A stretch of 57,041 nucleotides of DNA from JAGLTZ01 sp964637695 (lineage in GTDB: Bacteria > Blakebacterota > Blakebacteria > Blakebacterales > Blakebacteraceae), in NCBI GenBank assembly GCA_964637695.1, contig CAZWVF010000010.1, forward strand, positions 1 to 57,041, read 5' to 3'. The notes below the pieces were generated by a model, which had not been told where the DNA came from, searched no databases, and saw only the letters and a program-made list of their open reading frames with translations. Below are positions 50,513 through 57,041 of this stretch, piece after piece. How positions within the stretch are numbered: position 1 is the stretch's first letter; each line of letters starts with the position of its first letter. The position numbers were made by a program, and so were the translations under genes.

Positions 50513-51856
50513 GTGAAGCGTGGAATCACTGTAGTTTTGCTGATGGTTGGGATTCTCACTCTTTCAGGCCATACCTTGACCGGGCAGGAGCCGGAACTGC
50601 GTCCATACAATGCAGTCAATCCGGTTATAGAAGAGATCGTGAGCAAAATATCGGCTGAATCGATTGCCGGAATCCTCCAGAAACTGGAAACCTTCGAAAC
50701 GCGAAACTCTCTCTCCGATACTGCCAGTGATACCCGTGGAGTCGGGGCAGCCGGACGATGGATCCGAGATACATATAAGAGCTATTCGCCTCGCCTAGAG
50801 GTTTACCTGCACAGCTTCACGACTCCAGCAGGCTCCCGGCGAATGCCTGAGGGAACGGTCCTGAATAATGTCGTGGCTGTTCTGCCGGGAACTCATCCTG
50901 AACTGAAGAATAAGCACATCATCCTCAGCGGACATTACGACAGCATTAATCTCGATGACGTGAGAGAAGGGGATACATACGATCGGAGAGATCCCAATCG
51001 ACCTGCACCCGGTATTAATGATGCCTGCAGCGGCGTTGCTGCAGCGATGGAGTGTGCACGAGTTTTCTCTGAATACGAATTCGACAAAACCCTGATTTTC
51101 ATAGCGTTTACAGCCGAGGAGCAGGGACTGATAGGCGCCGGTGCATTTGCACAGAAAGCAAATGCAGAGGGGATTGAAATCGAGGCCGTGTTGAACATGG
51201 ACATGATTGGAAACAATGTCAGGGGTGGAGGAGCGAAGACCGTTCTCAACACTCTGCGAGTATTCAGTGAAGGACCGGAGGATTCTGATTCACGGCAGAT
51301 CGCTCGTTATGTGGAGGAGATAGGAGAACGATACGTTCCCGAGATAGATATCGATCTGATATTCAGGAGAGACCGCTTTGGACGTGGTGGAGACCACACC
51401 GCGTTCAACAGGGAAGGGATCGCCGGTGTAAGGCTTGTCGAAGCAAATGAAGATTACGATCGACAGCATTCGTACAACGATGTGTTCGAGAACATCGACA
51501 TGGACTATCTGCTGAAAAATGCGAAAATTGCGGCCGCCACATCGGCCACGCTGGCCCTGGCTCCCTCAACCCCTGTTCCGGGTGGTCTCGGGCGGGGTGA
51601 TGGTTACGATGCCCGGTTGACCTTCTTACCCTCAGAGGGAGAAATATCCGGATACGTTGTGGCGGTTCGTGCCACTGCGGCACCACGATGGGAGAAACTG
51701 ATCTGGGTGGGCCTGCCGGAGACAGTAACCGACCGCCGGGGTCGCGAGGTCCTCCGGGTCCTCTTCCCCCTGACCAACATTGACAATGTTGTTTATGGAG
51801 TAGGAGCTGTTGGCAGAGACGGGTGCCCATCCCTGTTTGCAGCTTACACACGCTGA
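50513..51856 (+). CDS. Exported M28-family peptidase
   Basis: A 447-residue protein from the GTG at 50513, chosen because GGGAG precedes it and it yields a clean signal peptide (VKRGITVVLLMVGILTLSG); the frame upstream to 50369 gives non-signal sequence. M28 zinc ligands: LSGHYDSIN, GINDACSGVA (the usual DDNASG changed to NDACSG), TAEEQGLIGA, NMDMIG, HSYNDVFENID. A C-terminal Ig-like domain (~365-440) may help binding. It is upstream of the ribosomal cluster, with a terminator and promoter between. Confidence 0.86.
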   Translation: MKRGITVVLLMVGILTLSGHTLTGQEPELRPYNAVNPVIEEIVSKISAESIAGILQKLETFETRNSLSDTASDTRGVGAAGRWIRDTYKSYSPRLEVYLHSFTTPAGSRRMPEGTVLNNVVAVLPGTHPELKNKHIILSGHYDSINLDDVREGDTYDRRDPNRPAPGINDACSGVAAAMECARVFSEYEFDKTLIFIAFTAEEQGLIGAGAFAQKANAEGIEIEAVLNMDMIGNNVRGGGAKTVLNTLRVFSEGPEDSDSRQIARYVEEIGERYVPEIDIDLIFRRDRFGRGGDHTAFNREGIAGVRLVEANEDYDRQHSYNDVFENIDMDYLLKNAKIAAATSATLALAPSTPVPGGLGRGDGYDARLTFLPSEGEISGYVVAVRATAAPRWEKLIWVGLPETVTDRRGREVLRVLFPLTNIDNVVYGVGAVGRDGCPSLFAAYTR

Positions 51857-51876
51857 TTGCGTGATTTCATAGAACG

Positions 51877-51904
51877 ACCGTTCGGTTGAGACACCGAGCG
51901 GTTT
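51877..51904 (+). terminator. Terminator-like hairpin after the M28 gene
   Basis: ACCGTTCGGT pairs with ACCGAGCGGT (one G-T) over a six-base loop, followed by TTTCC, 20 bases after the stop codon. Confidence 0.65.
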
Positions 51905-51924
51905 CCATGCATACGGACAGGGTC

Positions 51925-51953
51925 TTGACACTGGTAGTTTGTCTCCATAGCTT
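51925..51953 (+). promoter_or_regulatory. Sigma70-type promoter for rplM-rpsI
   Basis: TTGACA (51925-51930) and TAGCTT (51948-51953) with a 17-base spacer. The -35 is perfect, the -10 moderate. About 90 bases of leader follow before the rplM ATG. Confidence 0.55.
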
Positions 51954-52046
51954 ACCGAGTCTTGATTAATCAGGGTCAGCGTTCCTTAGCCCTTATTTTC
52001 TGTTGTATCCGGGCTGTCCCGTCGACCGATTTCACGGAACAAATGG

Positions 52047-52481
52047 ATGAAGACGTTTAGCACGACACCAAAAGATATCGTACGCGAATGGTATGTGGTT
52101 GATGCTGAAGGCCAGACGCTGGGCCGTCTGGCAAGCAAAATTGCATCGATTCTGCGTGGTAAAAATAAACCATACTTCGCTCCGCATCTCGATACCGGCG
52201 ACTTCGTAATCGTAGTAAACGCCGGTGAAATCCAGGTGACGGGCAACAAAATGGATCAGAAAGTATACACCCGCTACACAGGCTGGCCGGGTGGGCTTCG
52301 AACTGCGACTCTGCGCGAGCGCATGGCGAAACATCCAGAAGAGGTTGTCCGGGGAGCCGTCAAGGGCATGCTTCCCAGGGGTCCGCTCGGACGGCAGATG
52401 CTCAGGAAACTGCACGTTTATGCACAGGCGGATCATCCTCATCAGGCTCAACAGCCCAAACCTCTCGAACTGGATAAGTAG
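52047..52481 (+). CDS. rplM: Large-subunit ribosomal protein L13
   Basis: A 144-residue L13. Landmarks: REWYVVDAEGQTLGRLASKIA, FVIVVNAGEIQVTGNKMDQKVYTRYTGWPGG, and MLPRGPLGRQMLRKLHVYAQADHPH. It binds 23S rRNA early in assembly. rpsI follows 12 bases later, the universal rplM-rpsI pairing. Confidence 0.97.
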   Translation: MKTFSTTPKDIVREWYVVDAEGQTLGRLASKIASILRGKNKPYFAPHLDTGDFVIVVNAGEIQVTGNKMDQKVYTRYTGWPGGLRTATLRERMAKHPEEVVRGAVKGMLPRGPLGRQMLRKLHVYAQADHPHQAQQPKPLELDK

Positions 52482-52493
52482 GAGAAGATTAGT

Positions 52494-52889
52494 ATGTCGA
52501 GTGAGGCCTTCACCGCTACTGGTAGACGTAAGGAAGCATCAGCAAGCGTGCGTCTTGTCCCTGAAGGTAAGGGCAAGATCACGATTAATAATTGTGAGTT
52601 TGAGGAGTATATGCCGCGCCTTGTTCTCCGCCACGCCATCGTAAAACCTCTGGAACTGGTCAACTTGCGAGAGACTTTCGATGTGCGCTGCAATGTCAAG
52701 GGTGGTGGACTCAGCGGTCAGGCAGGAGCGATACAGCTTGGAATAGCCAGAGCGCTGGTAAAGTACGATGGTGAACTTCATAGAGCCCTGAGAGAAGATG
52801 GACTCCTTACACGCGATTCGCGTGAGATCGAACGTAAGAAGTACGGGCTTGCCGGAGCCCGCAAGCGGTTCCAGTTCAGTAAGAGGTAA
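52494..52889 (+). CDS. rpsI: Small-subunit ribosomal protein S9
   Basis: A 131-residue S9 with the canonical N-terminus TGRRKEASASVRLVPEGKGKITIN, the GGGLSGQAGAIQLGIARALVKYD core and the conserved basic C-terminus KKYGLAGARKRFQFSKR, whose last Arg contacts P-site tRNA. GGAGAAG precedes the ATG. Co-transcribed with rplM. Confidence 0.97.
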   Translation: MSSEAFTATGRRKEASASVRLVPEGKGKITINNCEFEEYMPRLVLRHAIVKPLELVNLRETFDVRCNVKGGGLSGQAGAIQLGIARALVKYDGELHRALREDGLLTRDSREIERKKYGLAGARKRFQFSKR

Positions 52890-53020
52890 CTGCAATCCGG
52901 CCCGACGGGCTGCACTGTCAATAGCAGTCTGTTTGAGTTCGCACGGTATCCGATCCCACCGCGGGGTCCCTGGCTCTGGCAATGCTGCGCCGACCGGGGC
53001 CGCAGGGAGATGAAGATACC

Positions 53021-53050
53021 GGAGGTAAAAACATCATTCCTCCGCGGAGG
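53021..53050 (+). promoter_or_regulatory. Ribosome-binding-site switch in front of rpsB
   Basis: The Shine-Dalgarno GGAGG (53046-53050) is the right half of the palindrome CCTCCGCGGAGG. The left half (53039-53043) can instead pair with a second GGAGG at 53021-53025. The two pairings exclude each other, so one would hide and the other expose the binding site. The spacer 52890-53020 has two further small stems. Confidence 0.55.
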
Positions 53051-53055
53051 TATTC

Positions 53056-53916
53056 ATGGCTGAGGTCACACTCCAGGACCTTCTTCAGGCTGGTGTTCAC
53101 TTCGGGCACCAGACACATCGATGGAATCCCAAAATGGGGAAGTATATCTTCACCGAGCGGAACGGGATCTACATCATCGATCTTCAGAAGACCAAAAAGT
53201 GTCTGGACGATTCTATAGAACTTGTTCGCAGAACTGTCGAAGGAGGTAAGAAAGTACTCTTCGTAGGTACGAAAAAACAGGCTAAGCCCATTATCGAAGA
53301 GGAAGCCCAACGCTGTCGCATGCCACATGTGACCGACAGATGGCTGGGCGGGATGCTGACGAATTATCAGACAATTCGTCGTTCATTAAAGAAACTGGAA
53401 GAACTGGATATTCTGCTGGAAGGCATTGATATCGATGCACCTGTTGAGGATTCTGAACACGGATTTACCAAAAAAGAGATCATGCAGTTCACTCGTCATC
53501 GCTTCAAACTCAACAGAGCCCTGGGCGGGATACGGAAAATGGGAACATTGCCAGGTGTGGTTTTTGTAGTCGATACGAAGAAAGAATATATAGCAGTCAA
53601 TGAGGCCCGGAAACTGGATATCCCGGTGATCGCAATTGTGGATACCAATGTGGATCCTGATCCGATCGAATATCCGATTCCCGGCAATGACGATGCAATC
53701 CGTTCAATCAGCCTGATCACTCATGCTATCGCCGATGCCGTTATTGAAGGACTGATGAAGGTCAAGCCAGAAGCTTTGAAGGAAGCGGATCAGGGTCTGG
53801 CTGAGATAGATATACCGGCAAAAGTCAGGGTTGAAGAGATCGTAGAGGAAGAGAAGAAAGGATCGAAAAGCAGGGCAGGTCGGAAGAGGCGACCACCCCG
53901 CAAGACTTCAAAGTAA
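53056..53916 (+). CDS. rpsB: Small-subunit ribosomal protein S2
   Basis: A 286-residue S2. Core features: LLQAGVHFGHQTHRWNPKMGKYIF, KKVLFVGTKKQAKPIIEEEA, TDRWLGGMLTNYQTIRRSLKKLE and PVIAIVDTNVDPDPIEYPIPGNDDAIRS. It is longer than the common ~240 residues because of a Lys/Arg-rich C-terminal tail (KKGSKSRAGRKRRPPRK) and a mid-domain insert. tsf follows 59 bases on, the usual rpsB-tsf pair. Confidence 0.97.
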   Translation: MAEVTLQDLLQAGVHFGHQTHRWNPKMGKYIFTERNGIYIIDLQKTKKCLDDSIELVRRTVEGGKKVLFVGTKKQAKPIIEEEAQRCRMPHVTDRWLGGMLTNYQTIRRSLKKLEELDILLEGIDIDAPVEDSEHGFTKKEIMQFTRHRFKLNRALGGIRKMGTLPGVVFVVDTKKEYIAVNEARKLDIPVIAIVDTNVDPDPIEYPIPGNDDAIRSISLITHAIADAVIEGLMKVKPEALKEADQGLAEIDIPAKVRVEEIVEEEKKGSKSRAGRKRRPPRKTSK

Positions 53917-53975
53917 GGTCGAAGCCTTTCGTTAATTAACTTTTAAACAAATACGCTGATAACAAGGGTATCGTG

Positions 53976-54584
53976 ATGAGTGAGGTTCAGATTCCGGCTG
54001 CATTGGTTAAAGAGCTGCGAGAGAGCACCGGAGCAGGAATGATGGATTGCAAGCGGGCTCTCAAGGAGACCGATTGCGACCTGGGGAAAGCGGCGGAGTA
54101 TTTGCGGAAACAGGGTATCGATAAGGCAGCGAAGAAATCAGAGCGTGCGGCAAATGAGGGTGTGATTCACGCGTACATCCACCAGGGTGCAAAAATAGGT
54201 GTTCTTGTAGAGGTTAACTGTGAAACCGATTTTGTCGCCCGTACAGATGATTTCCAGAATTTCTGCCAGGAAGTAGCAATGCAGATCGCGGCGCTGTCTC
54301 CTCTTCACGTATCAAGGGACCAGGTTTCCACCGAGCTTCTCGATAAGGAGCGGGAGATCTACCGGGAAACGGCAATTAATGAAGGTAAGCCGGAAAATGT
54401 ACTCGACCGTATTGTCGAGGGCAAGGTTGAGAAGTACTATGAACAGGTATGTCTGTTGGAGCAGCCGTACATACGCGACAAGGACAAGACCATCGGGGAT
54501 CTTCTGAAGGAAACGATAGCCACGATAGGTGAGAACATACAGATAGCACGTTTCGTGAGGTATACCCTTGGGGAGGGTTCATAA
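53976..54584 (+). CDS. tsf: Elongation factor Ts, short form
   Basis: A 202-residue nucleotide exchange factor for EF-Tu. The N-terminal UBA-like domain (AALVKELRESTGAGMMDCKRALKE) and the contact motif VLVEVNCETDFVARTDDF are present. Many EF-Ts proteins have ~280 residues; this resembles the short Thermus-like form with one core subdomain. The GTG three bases upstream (53973) is an alternative start. Confidence 0.95.
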   Translation: MSEVQIPAALVKELRESTGAGMMDCKRALKETDCDLGKAAEYLRKQGIDKAAKKSERAANEGVIHAYIHQGAKIGVLVEVNCETDFVARTDDFQNFCQEVAMQIAALSPLHVSRDQVSTELLDKEREIYRETAINEGKPENVLDRIVEGKVEKYYEQVCLLEQPYIRDKDKTIGDLLKETIATIGENIQIARFVRYTLGEGS

Positions 54585-54602
54585 AGTAAATTAACGCATG
54601 CA

Positions 54603-54652
54603 GGCCTGTTCCTGGAGCACCAACCCCCGTCCGTTCTGGCTCCAGACAGGCC
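54603..54652 (+). promoter_or_regulatory. Strong intergenic hairpin between tsf and pyrH
   Basis: GGCCTGT and CTGGAGC pair with GCTCCAG and ACAGGCC, 14 pairs with a two-base bulge, over a 20-base loop. No T-run follows, and pyrH starts 26 bases later, so partial termination, mRNA processing or stability control are all possible. Confidence 0.65.
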
Positions 54653-54678
54653 GGGATGCCCGGCAGGAGTAACGCTTC

Positions 54679-55407
54679 ATGGCTCTGAAGTACATCAGGA
54701 TCCTGCTCAAGCTCAGCGGTGAATCTCTCTGCGGCGACCAGAAATACGGGATCGACCCGACGAGGACAAAATATACAGCGGCTGAGATTAAAGAAGTTCT
54801 CGACCTGGGTGTTCAGGTCGGCATTGTGATCGGTGGTGGCAACATCTTCCGGGGACTTTCTGCATCCTCTGAGGGGTGGGATCGAGTCAGTGCTGATTAC
54901 ATGGGGATGCTGGCAACTGTGATCAATTCACTGGCACTCCAGAATGCCCTCGAAGACCTTAACATCAGCACCCGTATCCAGACGGCTATAGAGATGCGGG
55001 AGATTGCCGAGCCCTTCATCCGTCGCCGGGCCAATCGTCACCTGGAAAAGGGGCGCATTGTCATATTCGCTGCCGGTACGGGCAATCCCTACTTCACTAC
55101 AGACACAGCAGCCTCTTTACGCGCGGTTGAAATAGAAGCTGATGTACTGATCAAGGGCACCAAGGTTGACGGGATTTATTCAGCAGATCCGATGGATGAC
55201 CCGGGGGCTGAAAGATTTGAGACCCTCACATACCTGGACATGCTCAAACATCGTATCAAGGTGATGGATGCTACTGCTGTCTCTCTCTGTATGGATAACA
55301 ACCTTCCGATTCTGGTATACAACCTCACAAAGCCAGGTTATCTGAAGCGAATTATCCAGGGTGAAAGATTAGGAACCCTGGTGAAGGAGGAAGCAGCTGA
55401 TGCTTGA
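54679..55407 (+). CDS. pyrH: Uridylate kinase
   Basis: A 242-residue UMP kinase of the amino-acid kinase fold. Motifs: RILLKLSGESLCG (phosphate loop), GVQVGIVIGGGNIFRG, DYMGMLATVINSLALQNALE, GTGNPYFTTDTAASLRAVEIEAD and KGTKVDGIYSADP. It makes UDP from UMP and completes the pyrimidine theme of the window. Its last eight bases overlap frr. Confidence 0.97.
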   Translation: MALKYIRILLKLSGESLCGDQKYGIDPTRTKYTAAEIKEVLDLGVQVGIVIGGGNIFRGLSASSEGWDRVSADYMGMLATVINSLALQNALEDLNISTRIQTAIEMREIAEPFIRRRANRHLEKGRIVIFAAGTGNPYFTTDTAASLRAVEIEADVLIKGTKVDGIYSADPMDDPGAERFETLTYLDMLKHRIKVMDATAVSLCMDNNLPILVYNLTKPGYLKRIIQGERLGTLVKEEAADA

Positions 55408-55960
55408 TATTATATACGATGATGCTCAAGAACGGATGGATAAAGCGATCAGTGTGACAACGGAAGAACTGGCAAAGCTGCGCACAGGAAAGGCCACACC
55501 TGCTCTGGTTGAGCACGTGAAAGTTGAAGCCTACGGCTCGATGGTCCCGATGAATCAGGTTGCAAACATTGGAACACCTGATGCGACCTTGATTATTGTG
55601 AATCCATATGACAAGTCTCTTGTCGGGCCTATTGAAAATGCAATTACCAACGCCGACCTGGGACTCAATCCCTCAAATGACGGGCAGATAATAAGAGTTC
55701 CTGTACCTCATTTAAGTGAGGAAAGACGCAAAGAACTGGTCAAAATTGCGCACAGATATGCTGAGGAGGGTCGAGTGGCCATTCGGAATGTCCGGCGTGA
55801 TGCCAATGACCGTATTAAAAAGACCGAGAAGGAGGAAAGCGGCATCAGCGAGGACGAGATGCATCGTGCTCTTGACAGAATTCAGGAACTTACTGATAAG
55901 GAAATTGCACAAATTGATGATCTGCTGAAGAAGAAAGAGGACCAGATCCTGGACGTCTGA
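55400..55960 (+). CDS. frr: Ribosome recycling factor
   Basis: A 186-residue RRF, of the usual length. Motifs: ELAKLRTGKATPALVEHVKVEAYGS and the C-terminal coiled coil RKELVKIAHRYAEEGRVAIRNVRRDAND. With EF-G it releases post-termination ribosomes. It overlaps pyrH by eight bases (ATGCTTGA) and is followed by a terminator. Confidence 0.97.
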   Translation: MLDIIYDDAQERMDKAISVTTEELAKLRTGKATPALVEHVKVEAYGSMVPMNQVANIGTPDATLIIVNPYDKSLVGPIENAITNADLGLNPSNDGQIIRVPVPHLSEERRKELVKIAHRYAEEGRVAIRNVRRDANDRIKKTEKEESGISEDEMHRALDRIQELTDKEIAQIDDLLKKKEDQILDV

Positions 55961-55997
55961 GTCAAATACCTCTTTATAACCTGGATTTCATTATATA

Positions 55998-56030
55998 AAG
56001 CTGCTGGATCAACGGGATAAGCGGCTTTTT
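55998..56030 (+). terminator. Rho-independent terminator after frr
   Basis: AAGCTGCT pairs with AGCGGCTT (one G-T) over a 14-base loop, then a T-run to 56030. Confidence 0.8.
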
Positions 56031-56059
56031 CTGGTTAATAATCAATGCGTAAAAGAATG

Positions 56060-56089
56060 TTGACATATTTAACCATGTAGTACTAAAGT
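56060..56089 (+). promoter_or_regulatory. Possible sigma70-type promoter of the following unknown gene
   Basis: TTGACA (56060-56065) with TAAAGT (56084-56089) after 18 bases; TACTAA at 56081 is an overlapping alternative at shorter spacing. A/T-rich surroundings support a promoter. Confidence 0.5.
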
Positions 56090-56136
56090 ATTCGACCCAG
56101 ATGTAAATAGGACGATCTGAAACCAATAAGGGCTAG

Positions 56137-56796
56137 ATGATGCACAACGCCGTTGAAAAGATGGAAAATGGCATCTGTACGCTCAATAGTGTAGTTTCGG
56201 CTCATTTAGTACTCAGTCCGGATGGACTGGAAATTGAAGAAGTGCATGTAGTTGCGACTCAGGACCGGTCACCAAAACAGATTGTCCGTGATATTGAATC
56301 TCTGCTGCTGAACAGCACAGGGATTAAAATCGACCACAAGAAAATCAGCATAGCCCAGGTTCATATAATTGAAGAGGAGATTGGCTCAAAGCTGGATGAT
56401 TCCGCTGAAAAAGACCAGAAATTCGAGCGCATTAAATTTGTCTCTGCCCAATCAAATACATATGGATTGCGCTGGGAAGTTTCAGTCGAACTTGAACGGG
56501 GTGGGATACCATCTGCTGCAACTACCAATGGCGCAGGCAGCAGGCAGAACAAATCACGTCTGGTGGCGCAGGCAACAGCGGAAGCTTTGAATAATTACCT
56601 GGGTGAAAACCAGGCCGTTGCTATCGATGAAGTGCAGACTATTGAGGGTATTAGACACAAGACAATAGTCGTGATACTGACACTGTTGACGGCCAGAAGT
56701 GAAAAAGTTCTTGTAGGCAGCAGCATTCTGGAAGATGATCAGCCCAAAGCTGTTGTCCATGCGACGCTCGATGCGATCAATCGGGCGATGACTTGA
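56137..56796 (+). CDS. Conserved-looking 219-residue protein of unknown function
   Basis: Not recognised as a named family. It has two similar halves: an N-terminal domain with EIEEVHVVATQDRSPKQIVR, DIESLLLNSTGIKIDHKKISIAQV, and a C-terminal domain with a central beta sheet and helices (SRLVAQATAEALNNYL, KAVVHATLDAINRAM). No signal peptide or membrane segment. Runs such as KQIVRDIESLL and IDHKKISIAQ look like nucleotide or RNA-binding surfaces but no motif proves it. The ATG at 56140 is an alternative start. It stands alone after frr with its own terminator and possible promoter on either side. Confidence 0.7.
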   Translation: MMHNAVEKMENGICTLNSVVSAHLVLSPDGLEIEEVHVVATQDRSPKQIVRDIESLLLNSTGIKIDHKKISIAQVHIIEEEIGSKLDDSAEKDQKFERIKFVSAQSNTYGLRWEVSVELERGGIPSAATTNGAGSRQNKSRLVAQATAEALNNYLGENQAVAIDEVQTIEGIRHKTIVVILTLLTARSEKVLVGSSILEDDQPKAVVHATLDAINRAMT

Positions 56797-56892
56797 TCAA
56801 AATCCCAGCCTGTACTAACATGGCCGATAGAAGGGATTTTGAACAAAGCAGAAAGGATCCAACAGGAACCAGACATTAGAGACCGACATTTA

Positions 56893-56989
56893 CTCGGCTA
56901 ACCACGAGCGGAGCGAATCCCCCAGCGGAGCGGTGACTTTGCCCTTAGCGGACGGGCAAAGATCCCAATAAAGAAAGGGGGGGATAGGC
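56893..56989 (+). promoter_or_regulatory. Structured leader that can pair with the ribosome-binding site
   Basis: CTCG/CGAG (56893-56908), a perfect CTTTGCCC/GGGCAAAG stem (56937-56961) and two copies of AGCGGAGCG. The G-run (56979-56985, GGGGGAT) ahead of the next ATG can pair either with ATCCCCC at 56917-56923 or ATCCC at 56962-56966. Two competing partners for one ribosome-binding site suggest a switch. Confidence 0.5.
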
Positions 56990-57041
56990 ATGTTCTTCAA
57001 GCTTATACTCGCCACTCTCGTAGCGCTTTTTACCAAAACAA
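56990..57041 (+). CDS. Truncated small hydrophobic protein (3' end outside the window)
   Basis: ATG 56990, five bases after a G-rich Shine-Dalgarno, opens 17 visible codons: MFFKLILATLVALFTKT and onward, a hydrophobic helix. The rest lies beyond the window. Function cannot be judged; it may be a leader peptide or small membrane protein. Confidence 0.4.
   Translation, partial: MFFKLILATLVALFTKT

Noticed and set aside
1..57041. CRISPR arrays, prophage or integrases
   Set aside because: No regularly spaced direct repeats and no phage or recombinase proteins were found.

Overview
This 57,041-base window is a stretch of bacterial chromosome, most likely a metagenome-derived scaffold of a diderm bacterium. 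LptD-like outer-membrane assembly, many exported proteins, a sigma54-type NtrC regulator, DUF5916/CBM9-like and DUF4097 proteins and many M28 peptidases all fit a Gemmatimonadota-like or related FCB-group lineage. That placement is inference from gene content; the window holds no 16S rRNA gene. No phage, CRISPR array, transposase or obvious recent island was found.

Layout. 1-5,330: an ECF sigma factor with a truncated anti-sigma factor, a DsbD thiol-disulfide transporter crossing an assembly gap, ferritin, tRNA-Ala(CGC), and a rubredoxin operon with two unknown proteins. 5,438-7,698: a DUF2007 protein and a tandem pair of WYL regulators. 8,026-12,678: an M61-like protein that appears catalytically dead, then a CbiM/NikL-like/CbiQ/CbiO cobalt or nickel ECF transporter. 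12,695-22,034: exported peptidases (M28, S9, M28) and two exported beta-repeat proteins. 22,212-37,221: thiE, purC, a DUF5916 outer-membrane protein, a histidine kinase/NtrC pair, fructose-bisphosphatase, UPF0173, a short YigZ-like protein, an ROK sugar kinase, LptD, HU, an EamA exporter and a PAP2 phosphatase. 37,547-40,521: a pyrR-pyrB-pyrC operon behind an attenuator-like leader. 40,550-51,856: GMC oxidoreductase, M16 peptidase, metallo-beta-lactamase-fold protein, nitronate monooxygenase/FabK-like flavoprotein, a membrane M28 peptidase, an NhaC-type antiporter and a further M28 peptidase. 51,857-57,041: the rplM-rpsI-rpsB-tsf-pyrH-frr core, a conserved-looking unknown protein, and a structured leader in front of a truncated small hydrophobic ORF.

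Functional themes: exported proteolysis (seven peptidase-family proteins in about 44 kb), envelope biogenesis and redox, pyrimidine and purine synthesis, and translation.

The most unusual content is a family of dispersed, structured intergenic repeats of about 30-160 bp at six sites (3272, 3903, 7719, 29031, 36331, 37195). Two long copies share a core but have different terminal arms that remain complementary within each copy, and their internal hairpins also change on both sides. Four copies lie directly at or after stop codons. Other points of note are RNA switches that appear to hide or expose ribosome-binding sites (rpsB, 56,990), and enzymes that have lost canonical catalytic residues (M61-like protein, CbiO). 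Both 100-N gaps are assembly artefacts: each is flanked by the same 55 bases on both sides, so no sequence is likely missing and the true length is probably 310 bases shorter.
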